NCBI GenBank assembly: GCA_003614735.1
Contig: KZ992491.1
Coordinates: 1-41,885 of the forward strand
Length of the DNA: 41,885 nt
Direction of reading: 5' to 3'
DNA from: Thamnocephalis sphaerospora
Lineage: Eukaryota > Zoopagomycota > Zoopagomycetes > Zoopagales > Sigmoideomycetaceae
In this document: positions 1 through 11,452 of the stretch, piece after piece
Layout of the letters: the number at the start of each line of letters is the position of its first letter
Numbering within the stretch: position 1 is the first letter of the stretch
Program-made: the position numbers and the translations under genes
The notes under the pieces: generated by a model
Databases searched by the model: none
Seen by the model: only the letters and a program-made list of their open reading frames with translations
What the model was told of the DNA's origin: nothing

Positions 1-2295
1 GTGTGAGTAGTGCGTAGTTGCGTACGTGCACAGAGAGCTGCGGTGGTGTGAGTGTGTTGTGTTGGTTGGCAATAGCGAAGCGTGAGTGTATATATGTGTG
101 TGTGCAGTGTTTGTGCGCACTGCGGGTGTGTGTGTGTGTGGTCTGGCGGACTGTGTGAGGGTGAGGAGCGAATGTGAGGGCACTTGTGTGGGTTGGACGA
201 GGCTTGAACAGTGAGTGAGTGAGTGAGAGGACAGGACAACCCACCCGGCTTTTAACGCGCCCTTTGAGTGTGCTACACTCGAGGCCTTCCTTGTTGTGGG
301 CCGGCCTCTAGACGGTTGGTCGGCGCACGCTGCTTGGACGGACGGCGTGTGCAGGCGGCCGGGATACACATACACAGGCACAGACACCCACGCCCTCATC
401 CGCCTGCTCGCCTGCTTGCTCGCTTGCTTGCTGCAGACCGGCACCATGCATTCCAGTCCGCGGGCACGCCAGCCTCTTTTGGCCATCACCACCGCCAAAG
501 CCGGCCTGGTGGCGGCCATGCTCGCTGGCACCACGGGCGTCACCACGCTATGCCATAACAGCGCTGCCGGTGATCACACGCACACACATGCCTGCTTACC
601 AACCGTTCGTTAGGTTATTCCCCTTGGACAGCAGCCGTTTCCCCTTGGCCAAGTGTCCCCCTTGGCCGTGCTATCACATCATGTCGCTTCATCTCCTCTC
701 GCGCGTTGTAGATTGGTGCATTGCCGCTGCCGCGGTGATTGACAACATCATGAAGGCCTATCTCATCTTCCGCAGGCCCCTTTCCATGACGGCAGCCGTG
801 TGTGCAGGCCCAGCGGTCAGGTCGCGCGCATATAGTCAGTGCCATCATCGGCGACTCGGAGAAAGAGGCGACAAGCTTGCGGGAGAACCCCGGTAATGCC
901 GGCGTGTCCACGCGCCAGCCGTCAGGTGGACCGGATCATTCTTTCCACGCACCCACTCACACACATACGGCAATCAACCCGTATCGGCAGCAGGCTATGG
1001 TTGTACGCAGGGATGCACTAACGCTGTTACCGTGTAACTGGCCGCTACTCACACGGCTAGACGATGTGTGGCGTCTGTAAACGGCCCACGTCCGACCATG
1101 CGTCGGCCGTGGTGAAACGGCCGTTGACCCGCATACGCGCTGCAGTCGCCAGCATGTGGCGCTCCCATGTACTGCGACATTTCAGGCGCAACGATGAGAA
1201 GCACGCTTCGCGTGCATACCTATACATACGCATTGGAGACAAGCGGGCTGAAATAGACGGACCACAGGCTACACGGCAGGTGACGGCATGGTTGCGTGCC
1301 ACAAGCGCCCGATGCCGGTGATAAGCCACCCCCCACAGCACGGTCGGCCGTGGTCGGGTGGCGGCGTGGCGTGGCTGGCTGCCGGACGGGCCTCCAGGCT
1401 GCGTATTAATGCGCGGCAGAACCATGGCTGCGCAGCAAGCGCCAGTCGTCGGCTACATTTGCATGCGGGCCACAAGTATTTGCCGAAAGCACATGTGCAC
1501 GCGTCGACCGTCCGATGCCGAGGCATTCCAGTAGGCACTATGACCAAAAGCGTGTGTGTATGGTCCCTTTTGTGCCAGCCCCGGCACCAGCAAGTGTTGA
1601 CCACCGCGTTGCGTGTAAGCGCAGTCTACCGCGACGGTCGTCGGGTGACGGTGTACACAACGCAGGGCCACGCTCCACTTTGAGTAAATCGCATCTGGCC
1701 ATTCGTCCATTGCGGCGGTAACGCCTCTTTTCTCCCGTCCACAGACGGCCAGTCGGGCAGCAGCAGCACCGACAACACCTATCACCATCGGCATTAGCAT
1801 CGGCATATGCGCGTGCGATTCGTCCGCAGGCGCTGCAACCAAGGCGCTTGCAAGCACATTCGTCCGCTCGGATGATAGAGACAGCAGGCCGTCGCCTTGC
1901 TGGTCGTCTCTGGCCGTGGCAGCTGCAGCGTCTGTCCGCTGGCGGCGCTAGGCGACTGGCGCGCTTGCGTGGCGTACGACGCGGACCAAGTGCCGGCGCA
2001 CCTTGCACCACACCACCCGCATAGACCCAAAGCGTGTGCGCGTCCGCGCTGCGCTTTGGCGCCATCGCGCCACGCATCGTGAGTGTCATTGCCGCTGCGA
2101 ACGTGCGCGTCCTGCCGGCAGCCGGACGTCATCCGGCGGCACGACATATCGGGGCCCGTGTGCGACCATATCACGCGCGCTGCGTGCTACCGCCGCGCCG
2201 TCGATATATCGGCCGAGAGTGCATGCCCTCGGCGTTACGTGTACATGGTATACCAAAAAGGGACAAGGCTGGCCTCAAACCATGCAAAAGGAGAT
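1..2295. other. gene-poor left edge, no supported gene
   Basis: No reading frame here looks like a protein I recognise, and none shows the splice-linked pattern of exons seen elsewhere in the window. The first ~240 bases are rich in G and T and poor in C on the + strand, with GTGTGT and GTGAGTGAGTGA runs. From about 355 to 610 the bias changes to C-rich with CACACA and GCTTGCTT runs. This could be untranslated or low-complexity spacer, or sequence near a chromosome end. No TTAGGG-type telomere array is visible. Confidence 0.5.
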
Positions 2296-2368
2296 GCTCC
2301 CAGCAGGGATCGAACCTACGACCTTGGCGTTATTAGCACCACGCTCTAACCAGCTGAGCTATGGGAGC
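2296..2368 (-). tRNA. tRNA-Ile (anticodon AAU)
   Basis: The minus strand folds into a complete 73-nt cloverleaf. The acceptor stem GCTCCCA pairs with TGGGAGC. The D arm is GCTC-AGCTGGTTA-GAGC. The anticodon stem TGGTG/CGCCA closes the loop CTAATAA, which gives anticodon AAT (AAU in RNA), read as isoleucine. The variable loop is 5 nt, and the T arm is GTAGG-TTCGATC-CCTGC. There is no intron and CCA is not encoded, as expected for a eukaryotic nuclear tRNA. The internal A box (TAGCTCAGCTGG) and B box (GGTTCGATC) promoters are intact. Confidence 0.97.
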
Positions 2369-3524
2369 CTATTGATGGTGGCGTTCAGTAATTAGCATCA
2401 CATAATAGTGGATAGCTGCTGGTGGAGACAGGCGAGGCGGGCGTTTTTTCACGTTTTCGCGCTTGTAAGCTAGATAATCGTGGCTTACTAGCTTATTGCG
2501 AGGATAGTAGGTGCTCATGGGTCTGCTTATACTCAATAAACGTCGGTAGAATACTACCAGTAACCAAAAATGTACTTTTTTGATCAGCCCACGCTGCTAA
2601 TGGTTCGTCTTTGACAGGAGTGGAGAATCAGAACGCACGAAATGATCCTAGTAGCTGCCAGTATGATCCTCATCATCAGCAGCCAATAGAGGGCTGGTTA
2701 CTCGCGATGAGACACTGCATGAGTACAACACGCTTACTGTCAAGCGTTGCATTAACGCAAGACGAATGTCCAATACAATTCCTTGAGCTTTCTAAAAGCA
2801 CAATAGTGTGCTTTTACTGCTTTAACCACCGTCAGAATAACTGCAGAATAATCAATCTGCCTCTGCTAAAATACAGCATTATGCTACACACTGGCCGTGC
2901 AGTACACTTGGCGTAACCCATATTGCAGCGACCTGTGGTGTGGCGAGCGTTGCAATGGAAGTTGGGTCGATTATTGACGGCAAAACCATATCCACCAGCC
3001 AAGCCAACAAGTTATTGGCTGTCACGCCGTGTGCTGCACAGCAATGGTGTCGTCAGCGGGTATTGTACCAATGAGCATTTACAATTGCGCACTAAAAACC
3101 AAGGCATGGATTTGTGTCGCCTGATTTCGTGTTCGCGTCTGTCTGCGCGTGAGAGTCTACATCGTGAGAAGAGACAAGCGCCATGCAATCACGTATGCCA
3201 TTACCGGGCAACAAGGTGCAGCCTGGGTTGGCTGATCAAGACTGGCGGCATCAGGCGGCTGATTTTACGATCCGAGCTGGTGCGCATTATCAGTAGGGTT
3301 GGTAAAAGCACGGGTGTGGCGATCGACTACAGCCGGTGATATTCTTTTTGCTATGCGCAGCACTGATTTACCGGCCAAGTGCACAAATACACTAATAATA
3401 CCAGTCATTTTTGCCCAGCATCTACCCATTTACTAGTCCTCAAGTTAGTGGGCAATGTAAAGCGGAAACTGGGGTGTAGCGCATATCGTCTACTCCGGAG
3501 CGTGTTTGCTGCTGTGTTTGCGGC
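2369..3524. other. intergenic, no supported gene
   Basis: About 1.2 kb, more A+T-rich than its surroundings, between the tRNA and the F-box gene. Two open frames on the + strand (2611-2916 and 2923-3339) show no motif, membrane segment or splice-compatible partner that I can recognise. I read the interval as upstream and promoter DNA. Confidence 0.45.
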
Positions 3525-5333
3525 ATGGATGCACAGTCCAACAGAAATACGTCATCAAGTGAGTCGCTTGCTGCCGTGCATTGCGTTACCAACGCATTCA
3601 CACCACGCTTACGCGTCAACGAGCGTGGATTGGCCACAAAGGTGCTGGCTGTTTTGCTGGCCGCTGCCTGTGACCTACCAGAGCACGTTGACGATGGTGT
3701 TTGCAGGCCCATGCTGCTTCCTTTGCTGTGCCCCCATAAGCATTACAAGACTGATGCTGCAGTGCCTCTGAAAGTGCCGCCACTTTACTCTGTCCATACT
3801 ATCATGAAGCACATACCCGACGAAGTGATTGACTCTATTGTTGCGGCCCTTGACGATGAGCTCGTACTAGTGGCGCTCTCGCGTGCATCCAAGCGACTGC
3901 ACCGTTACGTTTCTTCTCAACAAGCGTGGTGGCGCAAGCGCTTTATGCGGGATTTTCCACAGCATGATGAAAGCGAGTCCCGCTGGTTCAAGCAATACAA
4001 GCAAAGGTACAACGTAATGACTTGTGCCATAGACACGACTAGCGAGTCGTCGTATCCATCTGCGGACCACCGATTTAGCTGGTTTGATGCTTATTGTAAG
4101 CGCCGCAGTATCGAGTATCGCTGGCGCCATAAACACTTTTCAGCACACCGCCTCAGTGCAACAGCCAGCGTTTCAACACGCAGTACTCGCACCCAGAGTA
4201 TTCCGTATGCACCGTCCGGGCCACCACATGCTGTGGTAGTTGCATCACAATGGGCGCAAATGTGCCAACAGCAACCGTCATGGCTTTTGGAACGACCATG
4301 TTGGCACGGCGTAAATATAAAGGACATGGTAATAGATGGAAGCTGGCACTCGGATGACTATTTGGTCATTCGAACCAGGAGCAAGTCCGACTTTTGCCGC
4401 CAGGCTTTATATGCTTGGCATTTTGCCGCACTCTTCAAGCCGCCACATACCATTATATCCACTCGCCAATGGCTGTTGGTCACAGATCTGCGCGCAAACT
4501 GGTTGATAGGACGACACTGGGTTTCCGCCGCTGCCGGACAGTATGCTACGTTTGCCTATGATCTCGCTAAACGTGCGCACTGTTCAACTAGTTTGGAACA
4601 TCGGTCAAGTGGTTGTATTTTGCGCGCTACAGCGACCAACATGCGCATGCTCTGGGTGCATTACAGCACGCTTTCTTGTGCTTCTGTCATGGCTGGCTAC
4701 AGACTGTGGCAGTGCGCACCTGATCAGCCAGCGCCGTTTCACTGCCAAGCTGCGGGCACAAGAAAAATGATAAGCGGAAGTGATGTTAGGCCGCAGCGCA
4801 TTGACGACAACAGGATCGCCTTATGGGTGCGTCGCTCTGAAAGATCCGATCCAGCATTGTCGCCTAGCCTTGTGCTTTTAGAGGTGATCGAAAGCGCAAA
4901 CAGTGTGACATTAAGGACAAGATGGTCATGTGGCGGAAAAGTGCGCGGGGTAGTGCCGATCGCATCTCGCGATATGCTGGCTGTCAAGCGAGGGTGTGGC
5001 GTCGTAGTCCTGCTCAACCTGAACAATGGCTCCAAGGTGCATCGCACCACCCTCGACTGCTGGTCCAACAGCGGTCTCTATCCTGTAGAGACGCTTTGGA
5101 AAGATATGACAAGGCGTACGACGTGGCAGGAACCGCAAAAGGGCTACATCAGACGAGCGTCATCTCCGACTGCTACGCTCTACAGTCGGGGCGGCGTGTT
5201 TATCGTGACCGACTATACAGGGTATAGGCGCCAGCTAGGACAAGACACACCGCCGCTCGTGACACAACTGTGCTCGCAGGTGTATCGCATCACGACGAGT
5301 GTCGCCGTAGCTGCGTTGGCACTGCTTTTGTAG
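3525..5333 (+). CDS. F-box domain protein
   Basis: Single-exon frame. The probable start is ATG 3804, giving 509 residues. The frame stays open back to 3525, but that stretch has no recognisable feature. The first ~50 residues after 3804 form an F-box-like helix bundle (IPDEVIDSIVAALDD, then ALSRASKRLHRYV and a Trp pair). F-box proteins are known as substrate adaptors of SCF ubiquitin ligases, binding Skp1 through this domain. The remaining ~450 residues contain scattered Trp and alternating hydrophobic segments that might be a beta-propeller, but no countable repeat is visible, so the substrate cannot be guessed. It is convergent with the dioxygenase gene downstream. The F-box call is moderately sure; the choice of start is uncertain. 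Confidence 0.7.
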   Translation: MDAQSNRNTSSSESLAAVHCVTNAFTPRLRVNERGLATKVLAVLLAAACDLPEHVDDGVCRPMLLPLLCPHKHYKTDAAVPLKVPPLYSVHTIMKHIPDEVIDSIVAALDDELVLVALSRASKRLHRYVSSQQAWWRKRFMRDFPQHDESESRWFKQYKQRYNVMTCAIDTTSESSYPSADHRFSWFDAYCKRRSIEYRWRHKHFSAHRLSATASVSTRSTRTQSIPYAPSGPPHAVVVASQWAQMCQQQPSWLLERPCWHGVNIKDMVIDGSWHSDDYLVIRTRSKSDFCRQALYAWHFAALFKPPHTIISTRQWLLVTDLRANWLIGRHWVSAAAGQYATFAYDLAKRAHCSTSLEHRSSGCILRATATNMRMLWVHYSTLSCASVMAGYRLWQCAPDQPAPFHCQAAGTRKMISGSDVRPQRIDDNRIALWVRRSERSDPALSPSLVLLEVIESANSVTLRTRWSCGGKVRGVVPIASRDMLAVKRGCGVVVLLNLNNGSKVHRTTLDCWSNSGLYPVETLWKDMTRRTTWQEPQKGYIRRASSPTATLYSRGGVFIVTDYTGYRRQLGQDTPPLVTQLCSQVYRITTSVAVAALALLL

Positions 5334-5670
5334 GATAATGGCCGATTCGGCGGTGATACATTTAGCTCTAAATATTAGCATTATACGTACGCAAGTGTGG
5401 GAGAAAGAGCCGCCTACAGCGGGTAAATAATGCATCGGCCGGAAGTGCACTGGAAATATGCAATAACGGAGATGAGAAGAAGCATGTCCTGTGCTGTACC
5501 CTGCGCGGGATTTATTAATAACGCTCCAGCCAGGGCGACCACCGTTGTTTGATTGAAATGTCTTTTACTAAACAGTTTGTATACCCTAGCAATGGACAGC
5601 CGAGTACATTGGCCGTGCTGTAGCAAGACGTGTGGCCGGCAACCAAGCCTGGCGGCGCCACAATTTGCCT
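5334..5670. other. convergent 3' intergenic spacer
   Basis: 337 bases between two convergent stop codons. Only 3' untranslated and terminator sequence is expected. I see no RNA gene or repeat. Confidence 0.5.
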
Positions 5671-6888
5671 TCACTCGGAATCCTGATTTAGGTAGAATTC
5701 ACCGTATGTTTTCAGCACAATCTTTGCCGGATCTGCCTTTTCGGCACATTCTGTAAACGGCTCGATAGTGATGTCAAACAACGGATTGATGAATACTACT
5801 ATAGAGATGCGTGGCTTCTCAGAGCGATGGATTACACGGTGTAGTACGTCGACGTATTGGCCGCCGGTAAGCCGCTAAAGCAAAACGAGTGGCAAGTGAG
5901 AATGTGTGTATGATAATGCGACAACATGAAACTCACGCTGAGCGCGCCGCCAATGTTGATGATGAACGACCCAGGAATTGGCTTCACGCCGCACCATTTG
6001 CCGTCTTTGTCTTGAATTTGAAGCGACACAGAATCAGAGTCCTACGCACAGGCATGTAAGCTTCTACGGTATGCATTGCCAGTTTGCAGTGAGTACCTGA
6101 GTGAGGATGGCAATACAGCTGCAGTGTGCGACAAGCGTCAGTGTGGGCGTGATAGGCATACGGCAGTACTGTAAGCACTAACCCAGGATCTATATGTGCC
6201 GCTAAATTGTGCTCGCCCTCTTCCATCTGAGCTTTGGTAAGCGCCTTGTAGCCATTGAAGCTTACGTGCGGCGCGGTTTTGTGCATCCGCTTTTGAGATG
6301 CATCGCCCAGACCAAGACTAGCGGCAATAGAGCTGAATAGGCGGTCTTTAAGTGGCAGTATGTGCTCCAGGTACTCTTCTATCTGCGCGCGGAACTCGTC
6401 GCTTGGCCAAGAGTTCTGACCACCAAGCACGTCAGGGGTGGTCGGCAGTCTGGCTTCCGGCGAGGCTGGGTCAATGTCGGGCGAGAGTCCGTTGCTGCAG
6501 TAATTCACTGGCGGATAAAAAGCAATGCCCTCGCAGGGGATGTTATGTGCATTACTAGTGTCGGTTGGACACCAATAACCGCGTATATCACTTCCCACTC
6601 GGTGCTTGCGCTTTTCTTCAAATGAAAGGTCAAAGAACTGGCGAGCGCGTGCATTCACTTTGTTACAGAGCTCTTGCGGGATGCCATGATTAATAAGATG
6701 GAATACGCTGTAATGGAATGGTAAGAGCCACGGCCGTTTCTGTCTAGACTACGCTCAACCCGCCGAACTTACCCAAATTGGCGGCACGCCTTGTCGATTG
6801 CATGGTCTATCGCCTGCCGTTGCTCAGCGGTAGAGCTTGGGTCCAGGTAAGCACCAAAGTCGATGATAGGCAGATCGATGACCGTCAT
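5671..6888 (-). CDS. 2-oxoglutarate/Fe(II)-dependent dioxygenase, isopenicillin N synthase-like
   Basis: Four exons (6773-6888, 6170-6707, 5937-6041, 5671-5874) give 320 residues. The start ATG 6888 opens MTVIDLPIIDFGAYL, the typical N-terminus of this family, followed by a DIOX_N-type segment ending in VFHLINHGIP. The catalytic jelly roll has the iron ligands H and D in AAHIDPG, a distal His in VLHRVIHR, and an Arg-x-Ser (RISI) that would bind 2-oxoglutarate. QIQDKDGKWCGVKPIPGS and FIINIGGAL match the core strands. Such enzymes oxidise small molecules in the cytosol using O2. Members include isopenicillin N synthase, plant hormone oxidases and many fungal enzymes of unknown substrate, and no biosynthetic neighbours suggest one here. 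Intron 2 (6042-6169) is the longest in the window. The family is certain; the substrate is unknown. Confidence 0.9.
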
Positions 6889-8815
6889 GTCGGCTGCTTG
6901 GTGGCGATATTAGACAGTTAGATGTGCTTGTATGCTGTGCAGACGATGCAACAGGCTTAGCTTGAATGGTGAGACACTTTGACACAAGATGGTGTAGCGG
7001 CAGCGATGATGGTTGCGGTGTGGTGGGCGCAGAGCAGAGCAGTTTTTGTGTTGAGTGCGGAAGAAGGCAGAACACGACACCGCGTATGCGGGTAACTATT
7101 TATAATACCGCTACAACACAGTCGGTTTGTCTTGCGCGTGAGCAATAAGCGTGACATTGATGGCAGTAGCGATGGCGACAGTGGTTACTTTCCTACAATG
7201 GGCATGTGGTATCGCGGTCGCGGTAATCGCTGCACACCCAGGTATGTCTACGCTTCGAGACACGTGCAGTATGCACTGTCGTGGATTAGACAGACTGCAT
7301 GCTAACCATCATATAGACACTCACGCGTGTGGTGCACCCTGTGCGAAAGTTCTATCTTCCATTGAACAGGCTTATTCGTCCCCATGATTAGAATATATGC
7401 ACTGAAACGCACAAAATGCGTCACTACATTTTGGGAGCCACGCTTCAGCCATGGCATAGATGATCACAAGCACAGCGCCGAAGTAATGATGTTTTTTCTG
7501 CTTTGTGTATTATGTCCCTATATCGGTAACGATGGCTCCACTCTATTCAATACAATCCCTGTTGCTGATGTAATACCGGATAATGTAGCACGCTAATAAA
7601 AGCCTTTGCAAACGTTGGAGCGAAAACGGCCAAGAAGCACTGGCGATCAGCTGTACCATACCAAAAGCGGCAGGGAATGGTCGCGTGAAGCACGCTCTGA
7701 GGCCTAGATTCACGCATTGCAGTATACAGCACCGTCATGCATCTGGTGGGGTAGTGTGGCTGGCTGTGGTCTCCAAAGTCATGCGGGCTCTGGGCACTGT
7801 GGTAACCAATCCACGTACAGCATCATAACGTAGCAAAAGTGCTCATCCAATAGATGCAGCACTGGTAGAGCCTGCAGCGCACGAGATGCTGCGGCAACCA
7901 ATCCGCGCACAATGTCGTAAAGCGGGTTTACGGCTTTATTTGCTTGCGCGGGTCACGCTATCAAGCGACACAATGTATAGACGAGATAGCTTTCCCGTTC
8001 CACCCTTGCAGGCTGACGCCGGGTTGTGTCGCCACGTATTTACGCGTTCCTGCTCTACAGTACACACGGGTGATTAATCACGATGTGGGGTTGGCTGATT
8101 TGCATCGCCTACTCGTTGACACGAGTCTATGTAAATGACAACGGAGGCTGGCTTACTGCTGCCGCGTCTTGATGCGCAAGGTCGTAATCTTTTGGATGAG
8201 CTGATAGCACTTGTACTTGATGTTTGCCGCACAGCACGGCCTACACACCGCCTTTCAAACTACTACCAAAGCGTTACCACATGCAATGCACGCGTCTGAT
8301 TCTTGAAGAGCGCCAGCGGTGTTATTCCTGCAAAGGTCATAACGAAAGGAAATGATCCGTGGTGTATTAACGAGAGAAACGAGCGCACCGGGCGCTGACG
8401 TGTGGTAAAGTTAGGTGTCTGTCGAAACGTGTAATAGTATGCAGTGACGATGCGAACATGTAAAGTGATCACTGACGCGCTTAGGAGGATTGAAGCGGAT
8501 ATCATGCTTGCTCTATTCCTTTTCGAGGCGCGGTTGGTGCGCGGTATACGTAAGCAGTGCGCGCTGGTACAGGCGCTTGTTACTCTAAAGCCTTGACATA
8601 TTAACCTTGGCCATGGCCTTGTCTGGCGGCCTTGTTAGCTTGTGTCGCTCGCTGACTCGAGAACTGGTGTGTCTTTTGGAGAGCGTAGCTCGCGCGGTAT
8701 GTAGTGGAATGCTGCTTGCATAATGTAACAACGGCTCCCTCAGCCGTCTTTCTGTATTAGTGATGTAACACCGCTTTACGTCTGTCAAGCAGTTTCACGT
8801 GCGATTTCGTTAAGG
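6889..8815. other. intergenic, no supported gene
   Basis: About 1.9 kb upstream of the dioxygenase and downstream of the 7TM gene. Only short frames (under 85 codons) occur and none resembles a known domain. Two related phrases recur about 80 bp apart near 7798 and 7893 (GGTAACCAATCCACG and GGCAACCAATCCGCG), which may be a small degraded duplication. Confidence 0.4.
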
Positions 8816-9806
8816 TTATCTGCGTCCCTGCCTCACTACCGCTTCAATGCCAGCGACATGTGCAACGTTGCCAATGAGCCAAATAACCGCAGATTGCCGA
8901 TTCTTTGCTTGCGGCCGATTGGGTTGTAACTTGCCCAGCGCTCTATTTCTTGCGTCAGCGGCAGCACGCTCTTGTTGAGCGAGAATCAAATATGAAGAAA
9001 CATATACTATTTGGTAAAGGTTGTTAGCACAGCCTGCACAGGTGCGAGCAAAAGCACAGGTACGTACATTCAATAATGTATATATAATATGAGCGGTACC
9101 CCAGTAGCTGTGTTTCCATGACAAGGGTGACAATAATGTTCAAGATGGCGGCACCAAGCATGTGCGTGACGCCTTTGCGGCTTAGAATCTTCCACGTATT
9201 CGATTTGTGGCGCCTATAATTTTTAACAACAACTAAAAGGAATGCGACAGAAAAAAGTATGTTGATTAGTAGATCAAATCCCAGGCGTAACCACGAATAG
9301 GAGGGGTGTGAGCTAAAAAGGCATCCGAATTCAGCGCTCCCAAGAATTACGGTTGTTCGCATGAACACGACAAGTGGTAGAACGCACTGTAGTGCTATCA
9401 GCAGCAGACCGGAATACAAAAATAACCGCGAGCGACTATGTGCCAAGTAGGCTTTTGTGATGAGTATAATGCCGGTACATGCGCTCGACAGGGCGGTGAG
9501 TGAGCTGCAGGTCCACAGACACATCCGGCAATTGGATCCACCAGGAAAAAGGCCAAAGGCCACGACAGCACTGTAAGTCATTCCAGACAGTGCTTGTGCT
9601 AAGCAGACCCACCGTGCCAGCTGGCGTGGGCGCGCAACGACCAGGCACGTAGCGTCACGGACGCTGCTGAAAAATACCCAAAAAGCACAGATTCCACTTG
9701 TTAGCTGGTATCCTTGTTCCAAATGTAGTGCCTTCGCCTCATCTAGGCTGTATTCTATTGGAAACACAGGATTGTAGTCCGCTGCGATTGTCGAATTATC
9801 AGACAT
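8816..9806 (-). CDS. seven-transmembrane protein, GPCR-like topology
   Basis: Two exons (9068-9806 and 8816-9033) give 318 residues. Seven hydrophobic segments can be read: YQLTSGICAFWVFFSSV, AQALSGMTYSAVVAFGLF, a Cys-rich third segment, LFLYSGLLLIALQCVLPLVV, LGFDLLINILFSVAFLLVVV, MLGAAILNIIVTLVME, and NLYQIVYVSSYLILA. The last is completed only after splicing. The short N-terminus carries NST and the tail is basic and soluble, so an extracellular N-terminus is plausible. No sequence motif ties it to a known receptor class. Multipass proteins of this size are common lineage-specific families in early-diverging fungi, but that is recollection, not a search result. The intron between the exons would be only 34 nt, which is short for this genome. 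Confidence 0.6.
9035..9067 (-). other. very short (about 34-nt) intron in the 7TM gene
   Basis: Donor GTACGT at 9067 and acceptor TGTGCAG ending at 9034 join a phase-1 codon. They fuse the sixth and seventh membrane segments into one frame. Almost all other introns here are 45-128 nt. Confidence 0.5.
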
Positions 9807-10900
9807 TGTAGGCGTGGCTTGTGGTGGATTCGCTCGCTAAATGAGAAAATGCGCACTGAAGGCCGATGCGCGACGCGTGCATGCAACGAAGAGTGCCGTT
9901 TTGGTTGGCGGTTTTGACACTTGAAAACAAAGAATCCCGGATAGAGCTAGTAGGAATGATATTGCCGACGTGTGGTGTCAGGTAAATATACGACTGTGTT
10001 TGATAAGCGATACGGCCGTTTTCAGTATGGCTGGTAATCCAACGGGCTATACTACCCGGCAAATCGATGAGTAGCAATAACGGTTGCCACACGTGATGTA
10101 AACGCTGCAAATGCTTGATAGATGCGCGAGAATGATGGGTAGTGAGGCGTATCTTTGATCAAAGAGATGGCAAGTAGGGTCGGCAGCTTGCGTGGACATT
10201 TAACGGCGAAAAGACAGTATGTGCTTGACTCAGCATCTTCTTTGGGTCACAGCACGGCGTTGGTTGGCACACCATGGTCGTTTTCCTTTTGAGCACAGCT
10301 CGCCTGTCGGACAATGTGTGAAGAGCGCGTGAAAGGGGCTGTCTTTGCGAAGAGCAGCCTGGCGTTGCAGGCTGTTCTGCATTATACCAGATAAGCATAT
10401 TGTTGACTGCAATATCGTATCGTTTCGATGTGTTAGACGTAACAAGTCGCCCAGCATCCGCTTCTGTTATTGCATCTTCGTTAATGCGGAAATATTCGTC
10501 AGGGCAGACATCTAGCTGCGTTTCTGCGTGCGCTGCCTTGCTGCGGTGGAGGCACGCCCCATGTCAAGTGTATTCCTGTGCATCCATTAAACCGCTTGCA
10601 AACATTATCAACGCCCTTGCGGCACTATGGCCTTGGTGCGTGTACGCGAGTGCCGCTCGTCTATTTCCAGGTCAAGTGCTTGCCATTACTGCTTTGCTAC
10701 AGCTCCGGCGTTACAAGGCCACTTTGACAACTCAAAGTTTGCCTTTTGCGTGCAGTCAAGTTGGATGATCACGGGTTTGCAACGCCCTACTCGCGTGTGG
10801 TGCGACAGCAACAGTGTCACTGTGGCTCTTTGCCAAAGACGGCGAGGTTAGTCGACAGGGTGGCGGCCATCGACTCCGGGTCTGAGAACAGCGCCGTTAC
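9807..10900 (-). other. possible unrecognised multi-exon gene
   Basis: Three minus-strand stretches read like protein but could not be joined with confidence. Near 10885-10833 there is a start followed by AATLSTNLAVFGKEP. Near 10745-10690 a stretch reads ANFELSKWPCNAGAVAKQ. From about 10572 down past 10390 a long open frame includes DEYFRINEDAITEADAGRLV and KRYDIAVNNMLIWYNAEQ. A further open frame (10110-9799) overlaps the start of the 7TM gene and may be its leader. I recognise no family. It could be a real gene in the 7TM promoter region or chance coding. Confidence 0.25.
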
Positions 10901-11137
10901 CAATTATGGGCTGCGGCATGGTTAGCGCTCACTGGAGTGGCCTGTGACACCCCTTGTGCTTTTCTGCTTTGCTGACACACGGTTTGGCATTGACGTGGCA
11001 GTCTTTAAAGGGGCGCACACATGGTAAACACTGAACAACTCAGTTCAGTCCAACCCTTCCCACCTTCATCGCTCTTTCTACCGCTTGCATCTCTTCGTTT
11101 CCCGTTGACCGTTCCACAGCACCAAGTCCTTTTCGTC

Positions 11138-11452
11138 ATGTCGGCCACTCACACCATGCGCCAGCGCAATGCGGCCTATGCCAAGAACATCCACAAGCGC
11201 GGTACGGCTGCCGTAGCGGTAGGTTGGCGCGGTGTCTTGGCAATCGTTGACCGCTTGGCCAGCTAACGCGTGAACTGTACACCCTAGACCGAGAAGCAGC
11301 CAAAGTCGACGCTCAGCACCACCACAATTGCACTTTTGCTCTTTGTCGTTCTCGGTAGTGGCAAGTGCACAAAAGGCGGCGTGCGCTATAGGGTGACAGG
11401 GCTAACACCGATGGGCTATGCAGCGCTCTTCCAGCTGTTCAATCTGATCTAG
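11138..11452 (+). CDS. RAMP4/SERP1-family ER stress-associated membrane protein
   Basis: Three exons (11138-11218, 11288-11360, 11424-11452) give 60 residues, the usual length (yeast Ysy6 and SERP1 are 60-66). The N-terminus RQRNAAYAKNIHKRG matches the basic RAMP4 signature. A polar linker TEKQPKSTLST is followed by a single C-terminal membrane anchor, TIALLLFVVLGSALFQLFNLI with a final stop. Family knowledge: RAMP4 is a tail-anchored ER protein that binds the Sec61 translocon and protects new membrane proteins during stress. The anchor is complete only if intron 2 (11361-11423) is spliced as a GC-AG intron starting GCAAGT. A GT-AG reading does not give the conserved ending. It is convergent with SEC10. 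Confidence 0.88.
11361..11423 (+). other. GC-AG intron (RAMP4 intron 2)
   Basis: Begins GCAAGTGC and ends GGGCTATGCAG. A branch-like GGCTAACAC lies about 22 bases before the acceptor. The splice joins a phase-1 Ala codon and restores the conserved LFQLFNLI membrane end. Confidence 0.8.

Noticed and set aside
1538-2089. 183-codon minus-strand frame
   Set aside because: Cys/Arg/Ala-rich composition expected of GC-rich random sequence, overlapping several equally long frames on both strands, with no motif or start context.
7798-7907. Pair of similar phrases (AACCAATCCACG / AACCAATCCGCG) as a mobile-element trace
   Set aside because: Only about a dozen bases are shared; no terminal repeats, target duplication or coding sequence nearby.
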